Shown here: positions 8,500-16,194 of the stretch, piece after piece
Layout: each line of letters begins with the position of its first letter
Position numbering within the stretch: the first letter of the stretch is position 1
Assembly: GCF_042684865.1 (NCBI RefSeq)
Contig: NZ_JBHUML010000002.1
Span: 744,001-808,000, forward strand
Length of the DNA stretch: 64,000 nt
From: Salibacterium lacus
GTDB lineage: Bacteria; Bacillota; Bacilli; Bacillales; Marinococcaceae
Direction of reading: 5' to 3'
Notes under the pieces: model-generated
Seen by the model: the letters and a program-made list of their open reading frames with translations, nothing else
Told to the model about the DNA's origin: nothing
Database searches by the model: none
Made by a program: the position numbers and the translations under genes

Positions 8500-9358
8500 A
8501 CGTCTTTTTCAGCTGGGTAACTTCCGCTTCGGTTAAGGACAGAAGCGGGGCTCTTGTGTATCTTGAAATCAAACCCAGCTGTTCGAGCATTCCTTTGACA
8601 GGCGCCGGACTCGGCGTCATAAAGCACGCTTTCATTTTCGGCAGTAAAGAGCGGTGTATAGAAGCCGCCTGGGCCGGATTTCCATCTGCAAAACGATCAA
8701 TCATCGTGCTCATCTCACGTCCTGCAATATGGGAGGCCACCGATACAGCGCCTGTTCCCCCAACCGACATCAGCGGCAGCGTGGATGAATCATCCCCGCT
8801 GTAGACTTGAAAATAGTCCGGTGTATGCTCAATAACGTGCGAGATCTGATCAAAGTCCCCGCTCGCTTCTTTCACGGAACGTATATTTGATATGCCCGTC
8901 ATGCGAAGCAGCGTCCCGGGCTCAAGATTGACGATACAGCGTCCCGGAATATTATAAATCATGACCGGCAGCGATGGAGCGGCTTCTGCCACTCTGCGGA
9001 AATGATGATACATTCCTTCCTGGCTGGGCTTACTGTAATAAGGTGTGACTGCCATAATGCCGTCTATATTACAGGACACCGCTCGTTGTGTCATTTGCTC
9101 GGAATAGGCAGTGTCGTTTGTGCCCGTTCCTGCTATAACGGCTCCGCGCGTGCCGGCAATCTCTTTCACCCTTCGAAATAAAGCCAGCTTTTCATCTGTC
9201 GAGAGAGTGGGAGATTCCCCGGTTGTTCCGGCCACGACCAAACCTTTTGAACCAGTGGCCAGCAGGTGCTCTACAAGTGGTTCAAGCGCCTCCCAGTCAA
9301 TGGCGCCGCTGCTGTCAAACGGGGTGACCATGGCGGTAATTAATCGACCAAATTCCAA
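8486..9358 (-). CDS. dapA: 4-hydroxy-tetrahydrodipicolinate synthase
   Basis: A 290-residue class I aldolase that condenses pyruvate with aspartate semialdehyde, the branch point to lysine, diaminopimelate and dipicolinate. Motifs are VVAGTTGESPTLS near the N-terminus, YYSKPSQEGMYHHF, the Tyr-containing MIYNIPGR, and VKEASGD with the Schiff-base Lys. The start is TTG at 9356-9358, matching the homologue's N-terminus; a purine-rich AAAGGGG lies upstream. It is the last gene of asd-dapG-dapA, 40 bases after dapG, and is followed immediately by a terminator. Confidence 0.97.
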   Translation of the reverse strand: MEFGRLITAMVTPFDSSGAIDWEALEPLVEHLLATGSKGLVVAGTTGESPTLSTDEKLALFRRVKEIAGTRGAVIAGTGTNDTAYSEQMTQRAVSCNIDGIMAVTPYYSKPSQEGMYHHFRRVAEAAPSLPVMIYNIPGRCIVNLEPGTLLRMTGISNIRSVKEASGDFDQISHVIEHTPDYFQVYSGDDSSTLPLMSVGGTGAVSVASHIAGREMSTMIDRFADGNPAQAASIHRSLLPKMKACFMTPSPAPVKGMLEQLGLISRYTRAPLLSLTEAEVTQLKKTFSPA

Positions 9359-9398
9359 TCCTTTTCCGCCCCTTTCTTCATAGCTGTTCCTGCAGGGT

Positions 9399-10604
9399 TC
9401 AGCTTGAACGGTTCAGACAAAACGCATCGTGAAGTGCCGACACTGCCTGCTTTTCATAACTGGAGGAGACGAGCACCCAGATTGTTGTGTGGGAGTCCGA
9501 CGCCTGGTATATCTCTATACCGTATGTGGCCAGCGCATCAATCATCGCTGCAGCGACGCCGGGAACACCGGTCATTCCCGCTCCGACCGCCGATATTTTC
9601 GTACAGCCTTCCAGACATTCCGGTTCATATCCCTTCTGCTGCAGCCGCCGCACCGCTTCCGGGGCACGTTCGGATGGAACAGTATACAAGACAGCAAAAG
9701 GCTGTATCGAAATAAAATCAACCGAAATACCCGCATCCGCCATTTCCCGGAATACAGTCTGCTGCAAAGTGTCGTCCTCTGCGCTTCGAACGGTAATCCG
9801 CGTCAGTCCGGATTTGTGGGCTATCCCTGTCACCTGCCGTTTTCCGGATCCCGACGCTGCACTCCGCGAAGAGATCCACGTGCCCGGTCTATCAGACATC
9901 GTGGAACGAATCCGCATCGGAATGCCGCCCTGTCTTGCCGTTTCCACTGCCCGTGGATGAACGACACGTGCCCCGTGGACTGCCAGATTACTTACTTCTT
10001 CATACGTCACTGACGGCAGCAGTGATGCTTCTTTGACAATCCCCGGGTCTGCGGTCATCACGCCATCGACGTCCGTAAAGATTTCCACGACTTCCGCTTG
10101 AAGAGCTGCGCCGAGGGCAGCGGCGGTCGTGTCACTTCCACCCCGGCCGAGCGTTGTAATGTCGGGGCCGGATGTCCCCTGAAATCCTGCCACAACAGCT
10201 GCATCGATATGTTCAAACGCTTCTTCAAGAAAACTGGTTTGTACTTCTTCGATGCCGGCGTCCCCGAACGAGTTGTTCGTCCGGATGCCGGCCTGGCCTC
10301 CCGTAAAAGCCATGGTTTCAAGGCCTGCCACCCGCAGCTGTTCACTAAAAACAACCGCGGAAATGACTTCCCCGCACGAAAGCAGCAAATCCTGCTCCCT
10401 CCGCGGCGCCGGCGTTTTTTCGTCCCGGATCAGGTCAGAAAGGGTGTCTGTCGCATAAGGACTTCCTTTGCGTCCCATGGCCGACACCACTACCACAACT
10501 TTCACCCCGCTCTCTACAGCCCGCTTTACATGAGCGCATGCAGCAGACCGGGTGTTTTCATCCTGTACGGAGGTTCCTCCGAATTTTTGAACCATGACTT
10601 TCAT
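9399..10604 (-). CDS. dapG: Aspartokinase I (DapG)
   Basis: A 401-residue aspartate kinase, first step of the aspartate pathway. It opens MKVMVQKFGGTSVQD, has GRGGSDTTAAALG and FTDVDGVMTADP in the kinase domain, and two ACT-type regulatory segments in the last 150 residues. I chose ATG at 10602-10604 behind AAGGGGAT; the frame extends 22 codons further up without family support. In B. subtilis the enzyme at this locus is the diaminopimelate-inhibited isozyme linked to cell wall and spore synthesis. It lies 77 bases after asd. I looked for a lysine riboswitch upstream and saw none. Confidence 0.96.
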   Translation of the reverse strand: MKVMVQKFGGTSVQDENTRSAACAHVKRAVESGVKVVVVVSAMGRKGSPYATDTLSDLIRDEKTPAPRREQDLLLSCGEVISAVVFSEQLRVAGLETMAFTGGQAGIRTNNSFGDAGIEEVQTSFLEEAFEHIDAAVVAGFQGTSGPDITTLGRGGSDTTAAALGAALQAEVVEIFTDVDGVMTADPGIVKEASLLPSVTYEEVSNLAVHGARVVHPRAVETARQGGIPMRIRSTMSDRPGTWISSRSAASGSGKRQVTGIAHKSGLTRITVRSAEDDTLQQTVFREMADAGISVDFISIQPFAVLYTVPSERAPEAVRRLQQKGYEPECLEGCTKISAVGAGMTGVPGVAAAMIDALATYGIEIYQASDSHTTIWVLVSSSYEKQAVSALHDAFCLNRSS

Positions 10605-10681
10605 GAGTGCATCCCCTTTTTCATTGGTCACTGCAGCAGGACATCTGCTTTGAAAGGTTTTCCCCTCCAAATGCAGACCTA

Positions 10682-11731
10682 TTATTTTATGAGCTCTTGA
10701 TTAATCAGACTTTCTGCAATCTGAACCGAGTTGTAGGCGGCCCCTTTCATCAAGTTGTCAGAAACCACCCAGAAGTGATAGCCGTTTTCAAAATCAAGAT
10801 CCCTGCGGATTCTTCCCACAAAGACATCCGGCAGTCCGACACTGTTTACAGCCATCGGGTATTCCTGTTCTGAAGGATTATCCTGAATCGTAATCCCTCC
10901 GCCGGAACCGATTGTTTCTCTCAGCTCTGAAGCTGTCGGCGCGTCATGTTCCACTTCGATATAGACAGATTCCGAGTGTCCGGTTTCGACCGGCAGACGT
11001 ACACACGTCGCCGCCACCGGCAGATCGTTTTCATGAAGAATTTTTTTCGTTTCATTAATCATTTTCATCTCTTCAAACGTATAGCCGTTGTCCTGAAATT
11101 TATCGATCTGCGGAACAGCGTTGAATGCAATCTGATAATGTTTTTCGTCTCCGCTTACCGGCAGCACTTCCGGCTCGGCAGGTTTTCCATCCAGCACGTT
11201 CCTGGACTGTTCTTTCATTTCGTCGACCGCTTCATAGCCCGCTCCGGAAACAGCCTGATAAGTTGATACGATCACTTTCTTCAATCCATAAGCACTACGC
11301 ACCGGTTCGAGTGCCGCCACCATTTGAATGGTGGAACAGTTCGGATTGGAGATAATGCCTTTATGATCTTTGATGTCCTCCTCATTCACTTCCGGTACAA
11401 CGAGCGGCACCTCTTCATCCATCCGGTAGGCACTCGTATTATCTATAACAATCGTCCCGCGTTTCACTGCTTCCGGGGCCAGTTCTTTAGAAATGGAGCC
11501 TCCTGCGGAGAAAAGACCGATTTGTATCCCGTCAAATGATTCGGGTTTCGCTTCTTCGACGATATACTCTTCCCCGCGGAACGTAATTTTTTTCCCGGCA
11601 GAACGCGGGGATGACAATAATTTAAGTTCTTTCACCGGAAAATCTTTCATTTCGAGCGTTCTCAAAATCTGCTCTCCGACTGCTCCGGTAGCTCCAAGTA
11701 CTGCTACAGAATATCCTGTTTCTCCTGTCAT
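10682..11731 (-). CDS. asd: Aspartate-semialdehyde dehydrogenase
   Basis: A 349-residue NADPH-dependent enzyme that reduces aspartyl phosphate to aspartate semialdehyde. Evidence is the N-terminal Rossmann GATGAVGEQ, the catalytic-Cys segment SNPNCSTIQM and the later VETGHSESVYIE with its active-site His. The start is ATG at 11729-11731 with AAGGAGA upstream. It heads asd-dapG-dapA. Asd normally also serves threonine and methionine synthesis, so constitutive expression beside the sporulation genes makes sense. Confidence 0.97.
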   Translation of the reverse strand: MTGETGYSVAVLGATGAVGEQILRTLEMKDFPVKELKLLSSPRSAGKKITFRGEEYIVEEAKPESFDGIQIGLFSAGGSISKELAPEAVKRGTIVIDNTSAYRMDEEVPLVVPEVNEEDIKDHKGIISNPNCSTIQMVAALEPVRSAYGLKKVIVSTYQAVSGAGYEAVDEMKEQSRNVLDGKPAEPEVLPVSGDEKHYQIAFNAVPQIDKFQDNGYTFEEMKMINETKKILHENDLPVAATCVRLPVETGHSESVYIEVEHDAPTASELRETIGSGGGITIQDNPSEQEYPMAVNSVGLPDVFVGRIRRDLDFENGYHFWVVSDNLMKGAAYNSVQIAESLINQELIK

Positions 11732-11792
11732 AAATGATAATCTCCTTCCAGCTTCGTGTTTTTCTATTTAAAATCTAGTTTATTTAACGTCT

Positions 11793-11801
11793 ATTGTAAC
11801 A
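11793..11801 (-). promoter_or_regulatory. Candidate extended -10 promoter for asd
   Basis: The minus strand reads TGTTACAAT, an extended -10 (TG-N-TACAAT) about 60 bases before the asd start, in the 108-base gap after spoVFB. No good -35 is at 17 bases. It would uncouple the lysine genes from the mother-cell-specific spoVF promoter. Confidence 0.45.
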
Positions 11802-11839
11802 TAATAGCTGAAGCTGAAAGAAGCAATTCCCGTGACAGT

Positions 11840-12439
11840 TCACTTATCGAAATTTTCCACGATGACGGGCTGATATTGGCGTCCGGACAGCGCTTCTTCC
11901 AATGTTGGTACGATATCTTCCATTCTGGCAACGAGTGACGTAGGTTTAGCCGCCGGATTATCCTGCCCGAATGGAACAAAGTAGATGTTTTTGGCATTCA
12001 TCAGTTTCATAATGTTGCCGCCGTTTAATCCAAGCGCATCGTTGGTGGAAATCGCCAGGACAACCGGGCTGCTGTTGCGAAGCGTTGCCTTGGCGGCCAT
12101 TAACACCGGGGAATCCGTAATGGCATTGGCAAACCGGCTGATGGAATTCCCTGTCATCGGTGCAATAAGCATCGCATCCAGCGGATATTTCGGACCGAAC
12201 GGTTCTGTTTTGACGATGGAGTCGGCAACGTCTTCTTTTCCAGACGCTGTTTTAATTTCTTTCAGCCACTTTTCCGCTGCGCCGAATTTTGAATCGGTCT
12301 TCAGCACTGTGGGCGTGATAATCGGATACACATCAGCCCCCTTCTCACGAAGATATCTCATATACGGGATAGCCTCTTCAAGCGTACAGTGTGACCCAGT
12401 CACGCCGAATCCTATTTTTTTATTTTCAAAAGGCAGCAT
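11840..12439 (-). CDS. spoVFB: Dipicolinate synthase subunit B
   Basis: A 199-residue flavoprotein-like subunit of dipicolinate synthase, which makes the calcium-chelating dipicolinic acid of the spore core. It has GFGVTGSHCTLEEA at the N-terminus, LIAPMTGNSISRFANAITDSP in the middle and ISTNDALGLNG, all close to B. subtilis SpoVFB. The start is ATG at 12437-12439 behind AAAGGAGG, 13 bases after spoVFA. The gene is expected to be expressed in the mother cell from the sigma-K promoter ahead of spoVFA. Confidence 0.96.
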   Translation of the reverse strand: MLPFENKKIGFGVTGSHCTLEEAIPYMRYLREKGADVYPIITPTVLKTDSKFGAAEKWLKEIKTASGKEDVADSIVKTEPFGPKYPLDAMLIAPMTGNSISRFANAITDSPVLMAAKATLRNSSPVVLAISTNDALGLNGGNIMKLMNAKNIYFVPFGQDNPAAKPTSLVARMEDIVPTLEEALSGRQYQPVIVENFDK

Positions 12440-12452
12440 GATGACGCCTCCT

Positions 12453-13370
12453 TTACTCATTCGTACAGCCCTGATGGAAATCTCCCTTTTTCCCCTCCGG
12501 ATCGTCAAACAGCTGAAGAAGAACACTGCCAAGAATACGTCCCGCTGTTTTTGGTGCTGTCTTTCCAGGGAGTCCAGGTGTCCAAAGGGCCGTAATTCCT
12601 TTTTCTGCAGCATAGGAAAAGTCTGTTCCACCCGGCCGGGATGCAATGTCGATGATTAACGTACGCAGAGAAACGTCCTGCAGCACGCTTTTTGTTAAAA
12701 GAAAAGCCGGAATCGTGTTAATGCATAAATCTTTGCGCTGCACTGCCTGCGCCATCTCATCGAGGTGAAAAACGGAATGTCCGTAGGTTTTTGCTCTTGC
12801 TTTTTCCACGGGGTCTGAGGTCCCTACTTCTACATATGCGCCAAGTGCGGAGAACGTGCGGGCAATGACACTGCCTGTGCGGCCGAATCCGAGTACAACA
12901 ACACGTGACCCGTGAATCGTCCGGTTCGTATTCTGAATCGCTGTAAGCAGTACACCTTCAGCTGTCGGTACAGCGTTATACAGAGCTGTTTCCTCCTGTT
13001 CCAGAAGAGCTGTATACGCTCTGCCGGATTTCTTTATCCATTGATCCGCTTCATCCGTTGTAATCCCCGTGCAGATACGGGCCTCCCGTGGAAGGCGCTG
13101 CAGCCAGTTTTCTTCCACTTTTAAAGGCGATGCCGACAAAGGAGCATGTACGGTGAGTCCGGACTGGATGCCCGATGCCGGGAAAACGACGATATCCAGG
13201 TGTTCCCACTGCAGTTCTTCTCCTGTTTGATGACAGGGTATTTCTGCCGGTAATTTGTTCTCTTCCGGAAAACCGAGCATCGCAACGGACATTCCCTGTT
13301 CGTGTAGATATTCTGCCATTTCCAGCTGTCTTTCATCTCCACCTGCGAGCAGTATGTTTTTTTTCATCAT
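12453..13370 (-). CDS. spoVFA: Dipicolinate synthase subunit A
   Basis: A 305-residue NAD(P)-binding subunit that, with SpoVFB, oxidises dihydrodipicolinate. It begins MMKKNILLAGGDERQLEMA, has a central Rossmann segment VVLGFGRTGSVIARTFSALG, and ends with DIASRPGGTDF and LPGKTAPKTAG, all family hallmarks. Two adjacent ATG codons at 13365-13370 are possible starts; AAGGCGGA upstream is a moderate ribosome site. A longer start at 13391 lacks a site. Confidence 0.95.
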   Translation of the reverse strand: MMKKNILLAGGDERQLEMAEYLHEQGMSVAMLGFPEENKLPAEIPCHQTGEELQWEHLDIVVFPASGIQSGLTVHAPLSASPLKVEENWLQRLPREARICTGITTDEADQWIKKSGRAYTALLEQEETALYNAVPTAEGVLLTAIQNTNRTIHGSRVVVLGFGRTGSVIARTFSALGAYVEVGTSDPVEKARAKTYGHSVFHLDEMAQAVQRKDLCINTIPAFLLTKSVLQDVSLRTLIIDIASRPGGTDFSYAAEKGITALWTPGLPGKTAPKTAGRILGSVLLQLFDDPEGKKGDFHQGCTNE

Positions 13371-13406
13371 CCGCTCCGCCTTCCTTTTCATGAATAATTC
13401 TCTATG

Positions 13407-13434
13407 TATCCTATGATAAGCCGGCAAATGGGTG
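13407..13434 (-). promoter_or_regulatory. Sigma-K promoter for spoVFA-spoVFB
   Basis: The minus strand has CATAGGATA (13407-13415), an exact match to the sigma-K -10 CATAnnnTA, and a -35 AC at 13432-13433 with a 16-base spacer. It lies 36 bases ahead of spoVFA. The spoVF operon is sigma-K dependent in B. subtilis, which agrees. Confidence 0.82.
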
Positions 13435-13480
13435 AAAGCGGAACAAAAGAGAAATCAGGGATAAAACATAAAGACACGGC

Positions 13481-13546
13481 ATACAAAAAATCCGAACGAT
13501 ACCTATCAGGTGCCCCCCGCAGCACCGGACTCATCGTTCGGATTTT
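13481..13546 (-). terminator. ymxH terminator with long loop
   Basis: Perfect 14-base arms (13487-13500 and 13533-13546) enclose a 32-base loop that itself contains GGTGC paired with GCACC. On the minus strand it is followed by a T-run. It ends the ylxY-mlpA-ymxH unit before the spoVFA promoter. Its stem shares the nine bases CCGAACGAT with the hairpin at 6070-6117. Confidence 0.82.
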
Positions 13547-13579
13547 CTATCTTTCCTGTATTTTCTTATCCGCGCCTTG

Positions 13580-13831
13580 TTAAACTTTCGGCCTGCCGGG
13601 TTGATATTTACCGGCATTTATAATGATCACGTCTTCACCGATTTTCAGGATATCCTGCCAGTGGAACTTCCATTCTCCAGCCTTTTTCCGAAACGGAGAG
13701 GAGGGGATGATTAATTCCTTGATTCTGCCGGTGTTTTCATCAATGTCGAGCTCAATGCGCCCCGGCATTCCCAGTTTTTCAGCATAATTTCCATCAATAA
13801 TTTCTTTTCTGGATATATCACTCAACAGCAC
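13580..13831 (-). CDS. ymxH: YlmC/YmxH family PRC-barrel protein
   Basis: An 83-residue protein of the YlmC/YmxH (PRC-barrel-like) sporulation-associated family, with SDISRKEIIDGNYAEKLG, DIDENTGRIKELIIPS and a C-terminal IGEDVIIINAG. I chose GTG at 13829-13831, nine bases after AAGGAGT and aligned with the homologue's N-terminus; the more upstream GTG at 13840 is too close to that site. It follows mlpA by 46 bases. Biochemical function is unknown. Confidence 0.86.
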   Translation of the reverse strand: MLLSDISRKEIIDGNYAEKLGMPGRIELDIDENTGRIKELIIPSSPFRKKAGEWKFHWQDILKIGEDVIIINAGKYQPGRPKV

Positions 13832-13877
13832 GGAAATCACACTCCTTGCGGCTTGTTCTCACGTGAACGTTTTCGAT

Positions 13878-15110
13878 TTATACAAACGGGATTCTGCCGC
13901 TGTTTGAAATAAAAGAAAGCGCGTACCCGGACCGGAACATCGTAGAGGCCGTCCGCTGAATGTCTTCCCTGCTTACATTCTCAAGCCGCTGCACTGTATC
14001 TTCAAGGGAACGGTGCCGGCCGAGAAGAAGTTCATTTCTCCCATTTCTGGACATACGGCTGCTTGTGCTTTCCAGGCCGAGTATCAAATTTCCTTTTAAC
14101 TGTTCTTTTCCATTCTCAATCTCTTTTTCCGTCAGTCCGTCTGCAGCAACGTCTTCCACAATCTCAAACACAGCAGCTGCCGCTTCTTCCTGCTGCTCAA
14201 GCCCTGTTCCCGCATAAATGGTCAGCATGCCGGTATCAAGAAACGGCACGTGATAGGAAAAGACGGAATAAGCAAGGCCCCTGTCTTCACGGATCCGTTG
14301 AAACAACCGGCTGCTCATACTGTCCCCCAGCGCATTATTCATGAGCATTAACGGGTACACCGCTTCATCATCCATGGCAGCCCCTGGAAACCCAAGACAA
14401 AGATGAGCCTGCTCTGTTTCTTTCTGGATGCCCGCTTTCCCGGGAAGGAACGACGGCTTCTGAAAAGGCTGCTCCACGTAACCGTTCGGGAGTCCGCCGA
14501 ACAATGTTTCCAGCTGTTCCAGCAGCTCTGTGCTTTCATTACCGACTGCGGATATGACCATATTTTCAGCTGTATAATGTCTTTCCCTGAAATCAAGAAT
14601 GCCTTCTCTTGTAAACGTGCGTACGGTTTCTACTGTTCCGAGAATCGGACGGGCAAGCGGGTGATGACCAAATGCCTCCCTGTCCAGGTAATCATGAATG
14701 ATGTCATCAGGCGTATCTTCCACCATTTTAATTTCTTCCATAACCACCTGCTTTTCTTTTTCTATCTCTTCACGGTCAAACATGGAGTGAAAAAGCATGT
14801 CAGCCAAAATCGATAGCGCTGTCACTGTATGTTTATCAAGCACTTTTGCGTAAAAGCATGTATATTCCTTGGACGTAAAAGCGTTGACATCTCCGCCGAT
14901 TTTATCAAAGCTCTCTGCAATATCAGCAGCACTCCGGTGGGTCGTCCCCTTAAAAAACATATGTTCCAGAAAATGCGATATGCCATTTTCTTCTGCGGTT
15001 TCATACCTTGAACCTGTTTTAATCCAGATGCCGATTGTCATAGACTGTACCGACGGGGTGTGTTCCGTTACAACCCGCAGGCCGTTGGATAATTTGTTTC
15101 TCTTCATCAT
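13878..15110 (-). CDS. mlpA: M16-family zinc protease MlpA (YmxG)
   Basis: A 410-residue pitrilysin-family peptidase related to mitochondrial processing peptidase. The zinc motif is complete (HFLEHMFFKG), and the downstream Glu ligand lies in the segment before EKEKQVVMEEI. The start is a pair of ATG codons at 15105-15110 behind AAGGAGAG. It follows ylxY by 25 bases, as in B. subtilis, where the homologue is called mlpA/ymxG. Unlike ymfF at the left end of the window, this copy should be active. Confidence 0.94.
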   Translation of the reverse strand: MMKRNKLSNGLRVVTEHTPSVQSMTIGIWIKTGSRYETAEENGISHFLEHMFFKGTTHRSAADIAESFDKIGGDVNAFTSKEYTCFYAKVLDKHTVTALSILADMLFHSMFDREEIEKEKQVVMEEIKMVEDTPDDIIHDYLDREAFGHHPLARPILGTVETVRTFTREGILDFRERHYTAENMVISAVGNESTELLEQLETLFGGLPNGYVEQPFQKPSFLPGKAGIQKETEQAHLCLGFPGAAMDDEAVYPLMLMNNALGDSMSSRLFQRIREDRGLAYSVFSYHVPFLDTGMLTIYAGTGLEQQEEAAAAVFEIVEDVAADGLTEKEIENGKEQLKGNLILGLESTSSRMSRNGRNELLLGRHRSLEDTVQRLENVSREDIQRTASTMFRSGYALSFISNSGRIPFV

Positions 15111-15135
15111 AAACAGTCTCTCCTTCTCCGTTGCC

Positions 15136-16095
15136 CTATCTATCTATACGCGTTTCATCCAGCACGCCGGATACAGTATCCAGACGTATACCCTCCACCC
15201 TGATCTGTTCAATCATTTCTTTCAGTCCCGAGGAGGCTGCTGCCGTCGGGTGCATCAAAATCAGGGAACCATTCTCTACTTCAGCTGCCGTCCGGGATGC
15301 CATGGCTGCAGGATCCGGGTCTTTCCAGTCCACCGTATCGACTGTCCATAAGATGGTGTGCATGCCGAGTTGATCTGCTGTCTCCACGACCAGATCATTG
15401 TAACTGCCGGAAGGAGGAGCAAATAATGCCGGGTCCTCTGACAGCACTGCCTCAAGCACATCACCGGTCTCCTGCAGTTCCTGCTTGATTTCTTCCTCGG
15501 AGGAAGCCGCCATATCCGGATGCGAGTAAGCATGACTGCCGATTTCATGGCCTTCTTCCTGAATCATTTTGGCGGCTTTCGGTTGATTCCTCACCCAGCG
15601 TCCTTCCAGAAAAAACGTTGCTTTCACCTTTTTCTCACGCAAAACCTTGAGCATGCGGGGAATATACTCATCTCCCCAAGACACATTAATCATCAGCGCT
15701 GCCGCCGGCTTGGCCGGGTTTCCTCTGTAAACAGGGGCAGGGGGAAGGTCATCGAGGTGGACCTTGGGGGGGACCTGTTCAAAGACAATATCCTCCTCCC
15801 GGAACCGGCCTCGTTCTTTCATCGCTTCAAACGATGCCTTCATGTTGACCATTCTCCCATTATAGCCGGGAAGTGCTTTCCATACTTTATCAATGACCGC
15901 ATCCCGGGGTGGTTTGTTCCACTGCCCGGCTGCCTGTTCAAGTTTTTCATACATCGAAGGTGCGGAAGGTTCCGAAGAGACTGGAGCAGCTTCTTCGTTA
16001 TGTACAGAGAAAAAGTGATACAGCGGAGAGCTGTTCACAAAAATCGTAATGATGATAATAAAGAAAAAAGGCAAGGAAAGCAGCAGCTTTTTCAT
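15136..16095 (-). CDS. ylxY: Polysaccharide deacetylase-family protein YlxY
   Basis: A 319-residue protein with a hydrophobic N-terminal segment (residues 3-25; signal peptide or anchor) and a C-terminal NodB domain. The usual TFDDG motif is replaced by NVSWGDEY, but SHAYSHPDM (the HxxxH metal site) and the ILWTVDTVDW and LILMHPT segments are kept, as in B. subtilis YlxY. It probably faces the outside of the membrane. Whether it deacetylates a glycan is uncertain because of the altered first motif. The start has a GGAGGGAG ribosome site. Confidence 0.9.
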   Translation of the reverse strand: MKKLLLSLPFFFIIIITIFVNSSPLYHFFSVHNEEAAPVSSEPSAPSMYEKLEQAAGQWNKPPRDAVIDKVWKALPGYNGRMVNMKASFEAMKERGRFREEDIVFEQVPPKVHLDDLPPAPVYRGNPAKPAAALMINVSWGDEYIPRMLKVLREKKVKATFFLEGRWVRNQPKAAKMIQEEGHEIGSHAYSHPDMAASSEEEIKQELQETGDVLEAVLSEDPALFAPPSGSYNDLVVETADQLGMHTILWTVDTVDWKDPDPAAMASRTAAEVENGSLILMHPTAAASSGLKEMIEQIRVEGIRLDTVSGVLDETRIDR

Positions 16096-16150
16096 GATAT
16101 CTCCCTCCTGCTTGTACCATATGATGGAGGAAGCAGGAGTTAGAACATGA

Positions 16151-16175
16151 AAAAGAACTTGGCATCTGCCAAGTC
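16151..16175 (-). terminator. pnp terminator
   Basis: ACTTGGC paired with GCCAAGT (16157-16163 and 16168-16174) around a four-base loop, followed on the minus strand by TCTTTTT. It lies 20 bases past the pnp stop. Confidence 0.85.
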
Positions 16176-16194
16176 TTTCCTATCCCCAGTTTAT

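Noticed and set aside
10605..11840. Lysine riboswitch or T-box controlling asd or dapG
   Set aside because: The gaps ahead of asd (108 bases) and dapG (77 bases) are too short and show no characteristic conserved segments.
1..15110. ymfF, ymfH and mlpA as fragments of a recent duplication
   Set aside because: They are distinct M16 subfamilies at their standard conserved positions, each full-length or cut only by the window edge.
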